A stretch of DNA of 64,000 nt from Aquabacterium olei (GCF_003100395.1 NZ_CP029210.1:2852001-2916000); one strand, 5' to 3'; shown: positions 1 to 10,399, counted from the first letter of the stretch. Notes: a model not told the origin generated them from the sequence alone. Numbers and translations: made by a program.

Positions 1-517
1 CGTTGACCTCGAAAGACGGGTTTTCAGTGGTGGCGCCAATGAAGGTGAACAGGCCCGACTCGACGTGAGGCAGAAAGGCGTCCTGCTGCGCCTTGTTGAA
101 ACGGTGCACCTCGTCCACGAACACGATCGTGCGCCGGCCCAGGCGCCGCACGGCCTGCGCCTGTTCCACCGCCTCACGGATGTCCTTCACCCCGCCGAGC
201 ACCGCCGAGATGGCGAGGAACTGCGCATCGAACGCACGCGCCATCAAGCGCGCGAGCGTCGTCTTGCCGACCCCGGGCGGGCCCCACAGGATCATGGAGT
301 GGGGCTGGCCTGACTCGAAGGCCACACGCAGCGGCTGGCCGGGGCCGAGCAGGTGATCCTGACCGACCACGTCGTCGATGGACTGCGGCCGCAGGCGCTC
401 GGCCAGCGGGGTGCCGACAGGGTGAGTCAGCGGGGCCGCGGGGTCCGGCGCCGGGGTGGCAGCAGGACGGCCTTGGCCACCGGGATCGGGCAGATCGAGT
501 GAAAGGCTCTCTTGCAT
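1..517 (-). CDS. rarA: RarA/MgsA family AAA+ ATPase, 5' part only
   Basis: Replication-associated recombination protein A, a clamp-loader-like AAA+ ATPase that acts at stalled replication forks. The first 172 codons are in the window and the rest lies beyond base 1. Visible motifs are the Walker A GPPGVGKT (about residues 86-93), the Walker [10 protein letters not shown] (about 136-144) and the sensor region [12 protein letters not shown]. The start is the ATG at 517-515, which gives the usual N-terminus with PLAERLRPQ before the core. No Shine-Dalgarno precedes it; instead GACAAT (529-524) lies six bases upstream, so the message may be leaderless. It is transcribed away from the helicase gene at 996. 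The family call is firm; the C-terminal oligomerisation region cannot be assessed. Confidence 0.93.
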   Translation of the reverse strand, partial: MQESLSLDLPDPGGQGRPAATPAPDPAAPLTHPVGTPLAERLRPQSIDDVVGQDHLLGPGQPLRVAFESGQPHSMILWGPPGVGKTTLARLMARAFDAQFLAISAVLGGVKDIREAVEQAQAVRRLGRRTIVFVDEVHRFNKAQQDAFLPHVESGLFTFIGATTENPSFEVN

Positions 518-995
518 GACGGAATTGTCGCAGGCCGCCCAACCGCGCAGACAGGAGGGGGACTGGACAAACCCTCGTTACGGTGCCACAATTGCTGATT
601 CTTCGTTGCGTTCGCCTGTCAGGGCTGCCAATGAAGGATCTGAGTACATCCCCTCTGACCTTTTTCAAGCCGGGCACACACCGTCGGGTGTCTGCCAGTC
701 AAGGTAGCCGGGTCGTGCGGCGTCTGCTTCACCCGAAGCGACCACTCTGCGGAGTGCACGGACCACAGCTTCAGCACACGTGTCTTGAGTTCCGGTTGGC
801 GGCGATGCCGTCGCTTTCAAACCGACTCACCGTGACCCGTCACGCGCTGCATGCGCCTGTCACGAAGTACGGACACGAATCCCAGCGACCCACCCCGGGC
901 CAGGCCCGTCGACCCGCGATCGGGTCGCATCCTGGCTTGCGCGACATGCTGCCCATCGGGCCGCAGGTTGTGCCTTGCATTGCTTGAAAGAATCC
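518..995. other. 478-base divergent intergenic region and helicase leader
   Basis: No convincing gene is present; the open frames here are short and lack start signals. The region separates rarA from the helicase gene. It contains two small perfect hairpins, ACACC-GTCG-GGTGT near 670-685 and CACTC-TGCG-GAGTG at 743-756, both downstream of any likely rarA promoter. Long structured leaders are known for some DEAD-box helicase genes, so this may be a regulatory 5' UTR. That is inference only. Confidence 0.4.
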
Positions 996-2948
996 ATGTC
1001 CCAAGATCAAACAAACCTGAACAGCGTTGACTCGCAGCTCGAAGCCCTCGCTCGCCGCATCGAAAGCGATTTCGGCGTCGAGCCGCAGGCTGACGCCGTC
1101 GAGACGCCGGAAGGCCCGACCTTTGCCGACCTCGGCCTGAGCCCGCACCTGGTGCACGCCCTGGCCGATTCGGGCTACACCCAGCCGACCAGCGTGCAGG
1201 TGCAGGCCATTCCGGCCGCTCTGGACGGTGCCGACCTGCGTGTGGCTTCGAGCACGGGCTCGGGCAAGACCGCTGCCTTCATGCTGCCGGCGCTGGAGCG
1301 CATCGTGGCCGCCCGTGGCGACAACGCGAAGCGCCGCGAAAAGGGCAAGGTCCACGGTCCGCGCGTGCTGGTGCTCGCCCCGACCCGCGAACTGGCCCTG
1401 CAAGTGGCCAAGGCCGCGACCACCTATGGTCGCCACCTGCAAGGCCTGCGTGTGGCCACCGTGGTGGGCGGCGTGCCGTACGGCGCCCAGCTCAAGGCCC
1501 TCAAGGGGCCGCTGGATGTGCTGATTGCCACCCCTGGCCGTCTGCTGGACCACCTGGGCACCGGCGCCGCCATCCTGTCCAACCTGGAAGTGCTGGTGCT
1601 GGACGAGGCCGACCGCATGCTGGACATGGGCTTCATCGAAGACATCGAACAGATCGCGGCCGCCACCCCGGCAGAGCGCCAGACGCTGATGTTCTCGGCG
1701 ACCTTTGCCGGTCACGTGGGCCAGCTGGCACAGCGCCTGACGCGCGATGCCCTGAGCATCGAAGTGGCCTCGCACACCGACAGCCATGACAACATCGAAC
1801 AGCGTCTGCACCTGGCTGACTCGCTGGGTCACAAGAACGACCTGCTGGACAAGTTGCTGACCGCCCGCGAAGTGGACCAGGCCGTGATCTTCACGAGCAC
1901 CCAGCGCGACGCCGACATCCTGGCCGACCGCCTGGCCGACATGGGCCACGCCGTGGCCGCGCTGCACGGTGGCATGCCGCAAGGCCGCCGCAACCGCGTG
2001 CTGCAGGCCCTGCGCTCGCGCCAGCTGCGCGTGCTGGTGGCCACCGACGTGGCCGCCCGTGGCATCGACGTGCCCACGATCACCCACGTGATCAACTACG
2101 GCATGCCGATGAAGCCGGAAGACTACGTCCACCGCATCGGCCGTACGGGTCGTGCCGGTCGCTCCGGTCTGGCCGTGACGCTGGCCGAGCGCCGCGACAT
2201 CCCGATGGTGCGCCGCATCGAACGCTTCACCACCCAGCGCATCCCTGAATCGGTGATCGAGGGTCTGGAGCCGACGACGAAGATGTACGCCGACCGCGGC
2301 GGTCCTCGTCGCGACAAGCCGATGCCCGGCCACGGCCGTCGCGATGACCGCGCCCCCCGCTTTGGCGGCAAGCGTGAAGGCGGCTGGGGCGAGCCCCGCG
2401 GCTTCGGCGCTCCGCGTGAAGAGCGTCATGGCGGCGAGCGTCGCGAGTTTGCGCCGCGTGAAGAGGGTTTCAACCCGAACCGTGAAGCACGCTTTGCACC
2501 GCGTGAAGACGGTCCGCGCGGTTTCGGCGGCGATCGTCCGGCCGACCGCGGTGGCTTCCGTGGCGAGCGCAAGCCTTTCGGCGACCGCCCGCAGGGTGAC
2601 CGTGGCGGCTTCGGTGGCGGCGAACGCAAGTTCGGCGGTGACCGTCCCTTCGGTGGCGACCGCCCCCGTGCGGACCGCCCCTTTGCAGATCGCCGTGAAC
2701 GTGGCAGCGATCCGTTTGGCGACCGTCCGCAAGGCAAGCCGTTCGGCGGCAAGCCCGCCTTCGGTGGCGACCGCTTCGAGGCCCGTGGTGAAAGCCGCCC
2801 GTTTGGCGACAAGCCCTTCGGTGGCAAGCCGGGTCACGGCAAGTTCGGTGACAAGCCTTCGTTCGGCGGCAAGCCGGGTGGCTTCAAGTCGGGCCCGAAG
2901 CCGGGCTTCGGCGGCAAGCGCCCCGGTTTCGTCAAGCGCGAAGGCTGA
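996..2948 (+). CDS. rhlE: DEAD-box ATP-dependent RNA helicase, RhlE-like
   Basis: RNA helicase expected to remodel structured RNA, for example in ribosome assembly, mRNA decay or cold adaptation. The core is complete: Q motif around residues 43-73, ASSTGSGKT (84-92), PTREL (129-133), TPGR (179-182), DEAD (203-206), SAT (234-236), ATDVAARGID and HRIGRTGR near 400. The last roughly 200 residues are a low-complexity tail of FGGDRP, FGGKP and FGDKP repeats rich in Gly, Arg, Phe and Lys, presumably disordered and RNA-binding. Start chosen at ATG 996, preceded by GAAAG at five bases; an in-frame TTG at 975 is less likely. Paired hairpins follow the stop. RhlE is the best subfamily guess; the exact paralogue is uncertain. 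Confidence 0.9.
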   Translation: MSQDQTNLNSVDSQLEALARRIESDFGVEPQADAVETPEGPTFADLGLSPHLVHALADSGYTQPTSVQVQAIPAALDGADLRVASSTGSGKTAAFMLPALERIVAARGDNAKRREKGKVHGPRVLVLAPTRELALQVAKAATTYGRHLQGLRVATVVGGVPYGAQLKALKGPLDVLIATPGRLLDHLGTGAAILSNLEVLVLDEADRMLDMGFIEDIEQIAAATPAERQTLMFSATFAGHVGQLAQRLTRDALSIEVASHTDSHDNIEQRLHLADSLGHKNDLLDKLLTAREVDQAVIFTSTQRDADILADRLADMGHAVAALHGGMPQGRRNRVLQALRSRQLRVLVATDVAARGIDVPTITHVINYGMPMKPEDYVHRIGRTGRAGRSGLAVTLAERRDIPMVRRIERFTTQRIPESVIEGLEPTTKMYADRGGPRRDKPMPGHGRRDDRAPRFGGKREGGWGEPRGFGAPREERHGGERREFAPREEGFNPNREARFAPREDGPRGFGGDRPADRGGFRGERKPFGDRPQGDRGGFGGGERKFGGDRPFGGDRPRADRPFADRRERGSDPFGDRPQGKPFGGKPAFGGDRFEARGESRPFGDKPFGGKPGHGKFGDKPSFGGKPGGFKSGPKPGFGGKRPGFVKREG

Positions 2949-2961
2949 TTGAAGTGCCTTG

Positions 2962-3008
2962 CAGAGGCTCACGCTGTGAGCCTCTGGCCAGCCACAATGA
3001 GGGCTGGC
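2962..3008 (+). terminator. Tandem hairpins after the helicase gene
   Basis: An 11-bp perfect stem with a three-base loop (2962-2986) is followed at once by a second 7-bp stem, GCCAGCC/GGCTGGC (2987-3008). There is no strong T run. The position just after the stop and before the convergent lolA end suggests a transcription end point or an mRNA-stabilising structure. Confidence 0.6.
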
Positions 3009-3102
3009 TCAACAACATACAAAGATTCAAGGAGTGACGCGCCCTTGACGCGTCATGACGGACAGAGGCCCGGCCCCACATGGGCCCGCCCTGCCCGCTC
3101 GT

Positions 3103-3819
3103 TCAAGGCTGGTTCAACACGTCGGCGCCCGCTGGCGGTGTGAACTGGAAACGGCCGGCCGCCAGGGTCGGCTTCGAATCGAACTGCGTGAAGTCCAGTC
3201 TCGAGCGCTGCCCGAAGGCATCGAGGATCTCCAGCGCCGTCAACTGACCGCTGCGGAATCCGACGCGCACGGACTGGAATTGCCCCTCTTTGTGGCGCGG
3301 CAAGGCCTCCACCCATTCGATCGAGTTCGTTGCCTGTAGAGGCGTCGGGGTCGCGGTCGCCGCACCCGACGAAGAAGCAGCGACGTTCTTGAGGGTGAAG
3401 TCCTTGTCCAGCGACGCACCGGCCAGCAAGGCCGCCGGCGTGGCCCCCAAGGCCTGGCTCATCGGACGCACCGTGACCTGGTTGAGGTCGGTGTCGTACA
3501 GCCAGACCTGCTTGCCATCGCCCACGATGAGTTGCTCGGTGGGCGTGGTGTAGCTGAAGCGGAAGCGGTTCGGGCGCTGGAACTCCAGCGTGCCGCGCGA
3601 CTGCCTGCTCTTCTTGCCGTCCGGCGAGGTCACGGTCTGCACGAAGCTGCCGCGACCGGCATCCACATCCTTCACAAAGGCGCGCAGCGCCGCCACGGCA
3701 TCGGCCTGGGCCGGCTGGCTGAGCATCAGGCTGGTGACCATTACGCCGCCGAGCGCCAGCGTACGGGTCATGGACATCGAGGCAAGGTGCGTCATGTGCG
3801 TGTCTTCGGTGGTGGCCAT
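3103..3819 (-). CDS. lolA: Outer-membrane lipoprotein carrier protein LolA
   Basis: Periplasmic chaperone that takes lipoproteins from the LolCDE transporter and hands them to LolB at the outer membrane. The mature part shows the LolA pattern: FVKDVDAGRGSFVQTV near the N-terminus, a central GKQVWLYDTDLNQVTVRP stretch and a C-terminal LDFTQFDSKP region. A signal peptide is visible (MTRTLALGGVMVTSLML, cut after AQA). The listed start overlaps the ftsK stop by one base (TGATG), which couples translation; later in-frame ATGs at 3795 or nearer the hydrophobic stretch would give a more normal signal peptide, because the first eight residues are acidic. It follows ftsK in one operon, a common arrangement. 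Confidence 0.92.
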   Translation of the reverse strand: MATTEDTHMTHLASMSMTRTLALGGVMVTSLMLSQPAQADAVAALRAFVKDVDAGRGSFVQTVTSPDGKKSRQSRGTLEFQRPNRFRFSYTTPTEQLIVGDGKQVWLYDTDLNQVTVRPMSQALGATPAALLAGASLDKDFTLKNVAASSSGAATATPTPLQATNSIEWVEALPRHKEGQFQSVRVGFRSGQLTALEILDAFGQRSRLDFTQFDSKPTLAAGRFQFTPPAGADVLNQP

Positions 3820-6287
3820 CAGGCCTCGTCCCAGGGTGCCGACGTGGCGCCGCCTTCGCCGCCGCGGGCCGGCGTGATGATCTCGCGGTTGCCATTGGTC
3901 GACATCGACGAGACCAGACCGGATTTCTCCATTTGCTCCAGCAGACGGGCAGCCCGGTTGTAGCCGATGCGCAGGTGCCGCTGCACCAGCGAGATCGACG
4001 CCTTGCGATGCTGCAGCACCACGGACACGGCGTTGTCGTACATCGGGTCCTGCTCGCCATCGCCGCCGCCGGCGGGCGAACCATCGAGGTTGCTGCCCTC
4101 GTCGCTGAGCGAACCGCCCTCGAGGATGCCCTCGATGTAGTTGGGCTCACCCTGCGTCTTGAGGTACTCGACCACGCGGTGCACCTCGTCGTCGCTGACG
4201 AAGGCGCCGTGCACGCGAATCGGCAGGCCGGTGCCCGAGGGCAGGTAGAGCATGTCGCCCTGCCCCAGCAACGCTTCCGCGCCCATCTGGTCGAGGATGG
4301 TGCGGCTGTCGATCTTGCTGCTGACCTGGAACGAGATGCGCGTCGGGATGTTGGCCTTGATGAGGCCCGTGATCACGTCGACCGAGGGGCGCTGCGTGGC
4401 CAGGATCAGGTGAATGCCGGCCGCACGCGCCTTCTGGGCCAGGCGGGCGATGAGCTCTTCGATCTTCTTGCCCACCACCATCATCAGGTCGGCCAGTTCG
4501 TCGATGACGATGACGATGTGCGGCAGGCGATCGAGCGGCTCGGGCTCGTCGGGCGTCAGGCTGAACGGGTTGGGGATCAACTCGCCACGGGCCTTGGCGT
4601 CTTCCATTTTCTTGTTGTAGCCGGCCAGGTTGCGCACGCCCATCTTGGACATGAGCTTGTAGCGTCGCTCCATCTCGCCCACCGCCCAGTTCAGGGCATT
4701 GCTGGCGAGCTTCATGTCCGTCACGACCGGGCAAAGCAGGTGCGGGATGCCTTCGTAGACGCTCATTTCGAGCATCTTCGGGTCGATGAGGATGAGGCGG
4801 ACATCGCGCGCCTCGGCCTTGTACAGCAGGCTCAGGATGGTGGCGTTGATGCCCACCGATTTGCCCGAGCCGGTGGTGCCGGCCACCAGGCAGTGCGGCA
4901 TCTTGGCCAGGTCGGCCACGACGGGCGCGCCCACGATGTCCTTGCCCAGCCCAATGGTCAGCATGGACTGGGCTTCGTGGTAGACCTGCGAGCCGAGGAT
5001 CTCGGTGAGGCGGATCATCTGGCGCTTGGCGTTGGGCAACTCGAGCGCCATCAGGTTCTTGCCCGGGATGGTCTCGACCACGCGGATGCTGACCAGCGAC
5101 AGCGAGCGCGCCAGGTCCTTGGCGAGGTTCACGATCTGCGAGCCCTTGACGCCGGTGGCCGGCTCGATCTCGTAGCGCGTGATGACCGGGCCCGGCGAGG
5201 CCGCCACCACCCTCACCTCGACGCCGAAGTCCTTCAACTTCTTCTCGATCATGCGCGAGGTCATCTCGAGCGTCTCGGGCGTCACGGTCTCGATGCGGCC
5301 CACGGTGGGGTCGAGCAGGTCGATCTGCGGCAGCTTGTTGTCGCCCATCTCGGCAAACAGGGGCTTCTGCTTTTCCTTGGCCACCCGGTCGGACTTGGGC
5401 ACTTCGACCACCGGCTGCTCGATGATGATGGGAATGGGCTCGGAGGGCAGCTCGTGACGCACCTCTTCGACCACGCGCTCGCGCTCGATGGCGGCTTTCT
5501 CGCCGATGCGGATGTCTCGGGCCTCTTCGCGGCGGGCCTCACGTTGCTGGCGCAGGCCGTCGAACAACGCGCCGATGCGCTCGGCCAGGTCCAGCCAGGA
5601 GAAGCGCAGGGCCATGGCCGTGCCGGCCACGAGCAGCGCGATCCAGACCACGCCCGAACCATTGAAGCCCAGCCAGCGCTCACCCAACTGGCCCAGCGTC
5701 ATGCCCAGGATGCCGCCCGCGTGGGCACCGGCGAGCACATCTTCGTGGCGGTACAGGCGCGACCATTCGAGGGCCGTGCTGGCGGCCAGCAACAGCACCA
5801 CACCGGCGCCGAAACGCCACGGCGAAAAGGAGGTGGCGGGGACGCCGCCGCTGACGCCCGCATCACGACGGAGCCAGCGCGCCAGGGCCCCCAGCCACAC
5901 CCGGGCGCCGATCAGCAGCAGCCACCAGGACGATTGGCCCAGCACGAACTGCGCGAGGTCGGATGCGTAGGCGCCCAGTTGCCCGGCCCAGTTGGTGGGC
6001 TCGGTGTGGTGGCCCGAGGTGGTGAAGGCGGGATCGAGCCGGTTGTGGCTCAGCATCGCCAACAGGAAGAGGAGCCACACGACCGCGCCAATGAGCAACG
6101 TGGCCTGGAAGCGGAGTGTGTGCTCGAGCGGGGTGGTGGACTCGGGGGGGCGAGCCAGGGAGGCGGCCATCTGCGCGCGGTGCAGGCGGCCGGCGGTGCG
6201 GGCCGGCGCGGCACCCGGCTCACTGCGGCGCTCGCCCCCACGGGTGGCAGCGCCCTCGGTGCGGAGGGATCCCAGCGGAAAAGTCAT
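3819..6287 (-). CDS. ftsK: DNA translocase FtsK
   Basis: Septal DNA pump that moves chromosome termini across the division site and activates XerCD recombination at dif. Four hydrophobic segments lie roughly at residues 59-80, 112-135, 158-175 and 210-232, followed by a charged linker. The motor has the FtsK alpha/beta fold, Walker [10 protein letters not shown] near 468 and Walker [14 protein letters not shown] near 590. The C-terminal winged-helix gamma domain, which reads KOPS sites, is recognisable by [20 protein letters not shown]. At 822 residues it matches short-linker FtsK proteins. No spaced Shine-Dalgarno precedes the ATG; CACAAT lies six bases upstream. lolA follows with a one-base overlap. 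Confidence 0.95.
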   Translation of the reverse strand: MTFPLGSLRTEGAATRGGERRSEPGAAPARTAGRLHRAQMAASLARPPESTTPLEHTLRFQATLLIGAVVWLLFLLAMLSHNRLDPAFTTSGHHTEPTNWAGQLGAYASDLAQFVLGQSSWWLLLIGARVWLGALARWLRRDAGVSGGVPATSFSPWRFGAGVVLLLAASTALEWSRLYRHEDVLAGAHAGGILGMTLGQLGERWLGFNGSGVVWIALLVAGTAMALRFSWLDLAERIGALFDGLRQQREARREEARDIRIGEKAAIERERVVEEVRHELPSEPIPIIIEQPVVEVPKSDRVAKEKQKPLFAEMGDNKLPQIDLLDPTVGRIETVTPETLEMTSRMIEKKLKDFGVEVRVVAASPGPVITRYEIEPATGVKGSQIVNLAKDLARSLSLVSIRVVETIPGKNLMALELPNAKRQMIRLTEILGSQVYHEAQSMLTIGLGKDIVGAPVVADLAKMPHCLVAGTTGSGKSVGINATILSLLYKAEARDVRLILIDPKMLEMSVYEGIPHLLCPVVTDMKLASNALNWAVGEMERRYKLMSKMGVRNLAGYNKKMEDAKARGELIPNPFSLTPDEPEPLDRLPHIVIVIDELADLMMVVGKKIEELIARLAQKARAAGIHLILATQRPSVDVITGLIKANIPTRISFQVSSKIDSRTILDQMGAEALLGQGDMLYLPSGTGLPIRVHGAFVSDDEVHRVVEYLKTQGEPNYIEGILEGGSLSDEGSNLDGSPAGGGDGEQDPMYDNAVSVVLQHRKASISLVQRHLRIGYNRAARLLEQMEKSGLVSSMSTNGNREIITPARGGEGGATSAPWDEA

Positions 6288-6373
6288 CCCTGCATTGTGG
6301 CGGCATTTCGGTGCGGTTCAGGCCCTGGGCCGGGCCGCCGAAACCATCGTTACAGATGCAGGTAGAGGCGCAC

Positions 6374-7045
6374 TCAGGCGGTGGCCGCCAGACGATCCTT
6401 CAGCACCACGCTGCCGGTTTCCTGTGTCTCGATCAGGCCACGCTCTTCCAGGTCCTTCATCACGCGGCTGACCATCTCGCGCGAGGCCCCGACGTGCTTG
6501 GCCAGATCCTGACGCGAGACCTTGCCGCGGATGATCTTGGCGCCGTCGTCGTCGTCGGCCATGTCGAGGAGCGCGCGGGCCACGCGCCCGTAGACGTCCA
6601 GCAGCGCCAGCGACTCGATCTGCCGGTCGGCGTTGCGCAGACGCTGCACCAGACCGCGCAGGATGGCGTAGGACAGCGAGGAGTTCTCGGGCAGACAGCG
6701 GGCGAACTCCGCACGACCCAGCACCAGCACATCGGTCTGGACCTCGGCGCGCACGGTGGCCGAGTGCGGTTCGTTGTCGATCAGGCTCATCTCGCCCAGG
6801 TAGTCACCGGCCTCCAGGACAGCCAGGATCACCTCACGGCCCCGTTCGTCGGCCGCAACGACGCGCGCACGGCCGTTGAGCAGAATGAACAGGGAATTGG
6901 TCTTCCGACCGCGCTCGACGATGAGTTCGCCACGACGATAGCGGCGCTTGACCACGCCTTCCGCGATGGACTCGGCCTGCGCCGGGGTCAGCATCGAGAA
7001 CAGCGGGACACGCCGGATCAGATCAAGATTGGACAACATGGCCAT
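6374..7045 (-). CDS. Crp/Fnr family transcriptional regulator
   Basis: A 223-residue regulator with an N-terminal cyclic-nucleotide-binding-like beta roll (about residues 10-125; GDYLGEMSLIDNEPHSATVRA matches the phosphate-binding cassette region), a dimerisation helix and a C-terminal winged helix with the recognition segment SRQDLAKHVGASREMVSRV. No N-terminal cysteine cluster is present, so it is not an Fe-S Fnr. The phosphate-binding cassette resembles nucleotide-responsive members, but the ligand cannot be told from sequence. Start ATG 7045 has AAAGGAG at six bases. It lies upstream of ftsK on the same strand (86-base gap) and divergent from trxB. The target regulon is unknown. Confidence 0.88.
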   Translation of the reverse strand: MAMLSNLDLIRRVPLFSMLTPAQAESIAEGVVKRRYRRGELIVERGRKTNSLFILLNGRARVVAADERGREVILAVLEAGDYLGEMSLIDNEPHSATVRAEVQTDVLVLGRAEFARCLPENSSLSYAILRGLVQRLRNADRQIESLALLDVYGRVARALLDMADDDDGAKIIRGKVSRQDLAKHVGASREMVSRVMKDLEERGLIETQETGSVVLKDRLAATA

Positions 7046-8222
<1,177 letters not shown>

Positions 8223-8225
8223 CCT

Positions 8226-8254
8226 TTGCCAAGCCGGCGGAATCTGGCTATAAT
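8226..8254 (+). promoter_or_regulatory. rpmB promoter (TTGCCA-17-TATAAT)
   Basis: TTGCCA at 8226-8231 and a perfect TATAAT at 8249-8254 are separated by exactly 17 bases, the best sigma-70 promoter I see in the window. The predicted start near 8261 gives a leader of about 168 bases before rpmB, long for such a gene. Within it TTTCG-TCC-CGAAA and other short pairings occur, so an autoregulatory leader is possible. Confidence 0.8.
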
Positions 8255-8428
8255 CTCGGTTTTGCCAATTTCGTCCCGAAACGACCGGGCGCCGATGCTG
8301 TTGCAAGACAGTTCAGGTGAGCGGCGACGTCGGAAGGGTGAACCACCAAGGCCTGCAGCCCGAAGCAGCCGGCCCTGCTCTGGTCACCGAATCGCAACAC
8401 AAGCGCATACAGCGAACGGAGAAGCGTC

Positions 8429-8662
8429 ATGGCACGCGTCTGTCAAGTCACGGGCAAGGGCCCGATGGTCGGGAACAATGTTTCCCACGCCAACAACAAA
8501 ACCAAGCGTCGTTTCCTGCCCAACCTGCAGTACCGCCGCTTCTGGGTCGAAAGCGAGAACCGCTGGGTGCGTCTGCGCATCAGCGCCGCCGGCCTGCGTC
8601 TGGTGGACAAGGTGGGTATCGATCAGGTCCTGGTTGACCTGCGCGCCCGTGGCGAACTGTGA
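8429..8662 (+). CDS. rpmB: 50S ribosomal protein L28
   Basis: Small protein of the large ribosomal subunit. The N-terminus [20 protein letters not shown] and the following [12 protein letters not shown] are diagnostic of L28. At 77 residues it is full length. It carries no zinc-binding cysteine pairs, as in other proteobacterial L28 proteins. GGAGAAG precedes the ATG. It is followed 14 bases later by rpmG, the usual pairing, and a shared terminator ends the pair. Confidence 0.98.
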   Translation: MARVCQVTGKGPMVGNNVSHANNKTKRRFLPNLQYRRFWVESENRWVRLRISAAGLRLVDKVGIDQVLVDLRARGEL

Positions 8663-8676
8663 TCGGAGACTGAACC

Positions 8677-8847
8677 ATGGCTGCTAAAGGCGGACGCGAA
8701 AAGATCAAGCTGGAATCCACTGCGGGTACCGGCCACTTCTACACCACGGCCAAGAACAAGAAGACCACGCCCGAAAAGCTGGAATTCATGAAGTTCGACC
8801 CCAAGGCCCGCAAGCACGTCCTGTACAAGGAAGTGAAGCTGAAGTAA
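8677..8847 (+). CDS. rpmG: 50S ribosomal protein L33
   Basis: A 56-residue large-subunit protein starting [14 protein letters not shown] and ending YKEVKLK, with the L33 core [13 protein letters not shown] and the [13 protein letters not shown] stretch. It lacks the CxxC pairs of zinc-binding L33 forms, so it is the zinc-independent type. GGAG lies before the ATG at 8677. It is the second gene of the rpmB-rpmG operon, and the rho-independent terminator at 8873-8906 follows its TAA. Confidence 0.97.
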   Translation: MAAKGGREKIKLESTAGTGHFYTTAKNKKTTPEKLEFMKFDPKARKHVLYKEVKLK

Positions 8848-8872
8848 TTCAGCGCGAGGCACCTGCTTCAAG

Positions 8873-8906
8873 AACCCGCCCTGGCGCAAGCCTCGGCGGG
8901 TTTTTT
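8873..8906 (+). terminator. Rho-independent terminator of rpmB-rpmG
   Basis: AACCCGCC (8873-8880) pairs with GGCGGGTT (8895-8902) around a 14-base loop, and the stem runs into six T residues. It lies 25 bases after the rpmG stop. Confidence 0.9.
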
Positions 8907-9035
8907 CTTTGGTAATGTGGAGCGACTGCCCACGTCAGGTCGCGCACGGCGGCATTCACAAGAAGCCCCCGCCCTCCGCGAGTTGCATCGCGTCCGGCCC
9001 TGCGTGTGCCGTACGGCAAGAACCGAGCACCCAAG

Positions 9036-9060
9036 AAAAAAGCCCCGCCGAGGCGGGGCT
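9036..9060 (-). terminator. Rho-independent terminator of the desaturase gene
   Basis: On the minus strand AGCCCCGCC and GGCGGGGCT form a 9-bp GC-rich stem with a minimal loop followed by six T. It lies about 40 bases past the desaturase stop. Confidence 0.9.
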
Positions 9061-9100
9061 GGTGTGTGTAGCGAGTGTGACGGCGGCGTCGGCGCCGATC

Positions 9101-10327
9101 TCAGGCGTGGGCAGCGCGGAGCTTGCGAGAGAAGTCCTGCAGGGCCTGGATGCCGCTCTCTTCGGCACGATGGCACCAGTTCTGCAGATCGGCCACCAGT
9201 TGCTCGGCAGACACGTTGGTGCGGGTCCAGAGGGCGCGCAGTTCCTCGCGCATCGCAATCAGCTTGTCGAGGCTGGGGTTCGCGGCGCGCGCTTCGGCGA
9301 CCTGAGCCGACATGCCTTCGGGCATCTGGTTCTCGTCGCGGTGCATCCAGTGGCGCACGCGCTGCAACTGGATGGCCGCCGACTCTTCGCCCGCGGCCTT
9401 CAGGCGCGTCAGTTCGGCCCGGCACGCCAGGCGCACTTCGCGCGCATAACCGGCCATCAGCTCGTATCGGTTGGCCACGATGGCTTCCAGCGTCTTGGCA
9501 TCGGCCACGGGCTTGATGTCGCCCAGTTGCAGCCGCGGCGGGGTCTTGCGCACCTTGGCGAGACCCAGCATCTCGAGTCCACGGATGTAGCCCCAGCCGA
9601 TGTCGAACTCGTAGGGCTTGACGGACAGCTTGGCCGAGGTCGGATAGGTGTGGTGGTTGTTGTGCAGCTCTTCGCCACCGATGATCAGGCCCCACGGCGA
9701 GATGTTGGTGGAAGCGTCCGGCGCCTCGAAGTTGCGGTAGCCCCACCAGTGGCCCAGGCCGTTGATGATGCCGGCCGCCGTGATCGGGATCCAGGCCATC
9801 TGCACAGCCCAGACCGTGATGCCGATGGCGCCGAACAGCGCCACGTCGATCAGCAGCATGGCGATCGGACCCCAGTTGTTGCGCGGGGTGTAGAGGTTGC
9901 GCTCCAGCCAGTCGTCCGGCGTGTTGTGGCCGTACTTCTTGAGCGTCTCGGCCTTCATGGCCTCGTCCCGGTACAGCTCGCGGCCTTCCAGCAGCACCTT
10001 CTTGATGCCGTGGGCCACGGGGCTGTGCGGGTCTTCGGCGGTTTCGCATTTGGCGTGGTGCTTGCGGTGCACGGCCACCCATTGCTTGGTGACGGTGCTG
10101 GTGGTCAGCCACAGCCAGAAGCGGAAGAAGTGCGAGGGAATGGCGTGCAGGTCCAGCGAACGGTGCGCCTGGGCCCGATGCAGGAAGATGGTGACCGATG
10201 CGATGGTGATGTGCGTCACGACCAGCGTGAACAGCACGATCTGCCACCAGCTCGCGTCGAGCAGGCCATGGATGGCCCATTGCACGAGGCCATCGTGCAG
10301 CGAGCCGGAAATCAGGGAATCGGACAT
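9101..10327 (-). CDS. Membrane-bound fatty acid desaturase (acyl-CoA Delta9 type)
   Basis: Di-iron integral membrane enzyme that puts a double bond into acyl chains of membrane lipids or acyl-CoA. The three histidine boxes are intact: HRAQAHR (50-56), HRKHH (87-91) and HNNHH (222-226), with hydrophobic segments around residues 22-48, 62-80 and 152-192. The spacing matches the stearoyl-CoA/DesC-like group. The roughly 140 residues after the third box are soluble and charged, a C-terminal extension common in Burkholderiales homologues whose role I do not know. A TACAAT element (10360-10355) and an AAAGG ribosome site precede the start. It is monocistronic, ending at a strong terminator. Confidence 0.9.
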   Translation of the reverse strand: MSDSLISGSLHDGLVQWAIHGLLDASWWQIVLFTLVVTHITIASVTIFLHRAQAHRSLDLHAIPSHFFRFWLWLTTSTVTKQWVAVHRKHHAKCETAEDPHSPVAHGIKKVLLEGRELYRDEAMKAETLKKYGHNTPDDWLERNLYTPRNNWGPIAMLLIDVALFGAIGITVWAVQMAWIPITAAGIINGLGHWWGYRNFEAPDASTNISPWGLIIGGEELHNNHHTYPTSAKLSVKPYEFDIGWGYIRGLEMLGLAKVRKTPPRLQLGDIKPVADAKTLEAIVANRYELMAGYAREVRLACRAELTRLKAAGEESAAIQLQRVRHWMHRDENQMPEGMSAQVAEARAANPSLDKLIAMREELRALWTRTNVSAEQLVADLQNWCHRAEESGIQALQDFSRKLRAAHA

Positions 10328-10354
10328 CAGGGGGACCTTTCAGCGGGACCGAAG

Positions 10355-10360
10355 ATTGTA
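10355..10360 (-). promoter_or_regulatory. Candidate -10 element of the desaturase gene
   Basis: CTACAATC on the minus strand lies about 27 bases before the ATG, leaving a leader of roughly 20 bases with an AAAGG ribosome site. No clear -35 is visible at 16-18 bases upstream. It belongs to a family of similar -10 elements across this window. Confidence 0.5.
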
Positions 10361-10399
10361 GGCGCCCCTGCATGACCGGCCTTGTTTCAACACAAGAAG

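Noticed and set aside
2350..2930. Helicase-tail DNA repeats as a CRISPR or satellite
   Set aside because: The repeats are codon-based, in frame and irregular in spacing, and encode FGG-type peptide units.
840..2972. A 710-codon minus-strand frame opposite the DEAD-box helicase
   Set aside because: It covers the helicase and leader and ends in repeats that merely mirror the helicase tail.
3933..6365. An 810-codon plus-strand frame opposite ftsK
   Set aside because: FtsK motifs are intact on the minus strand; this frame is rich in His, Gln and Arg without any domain.
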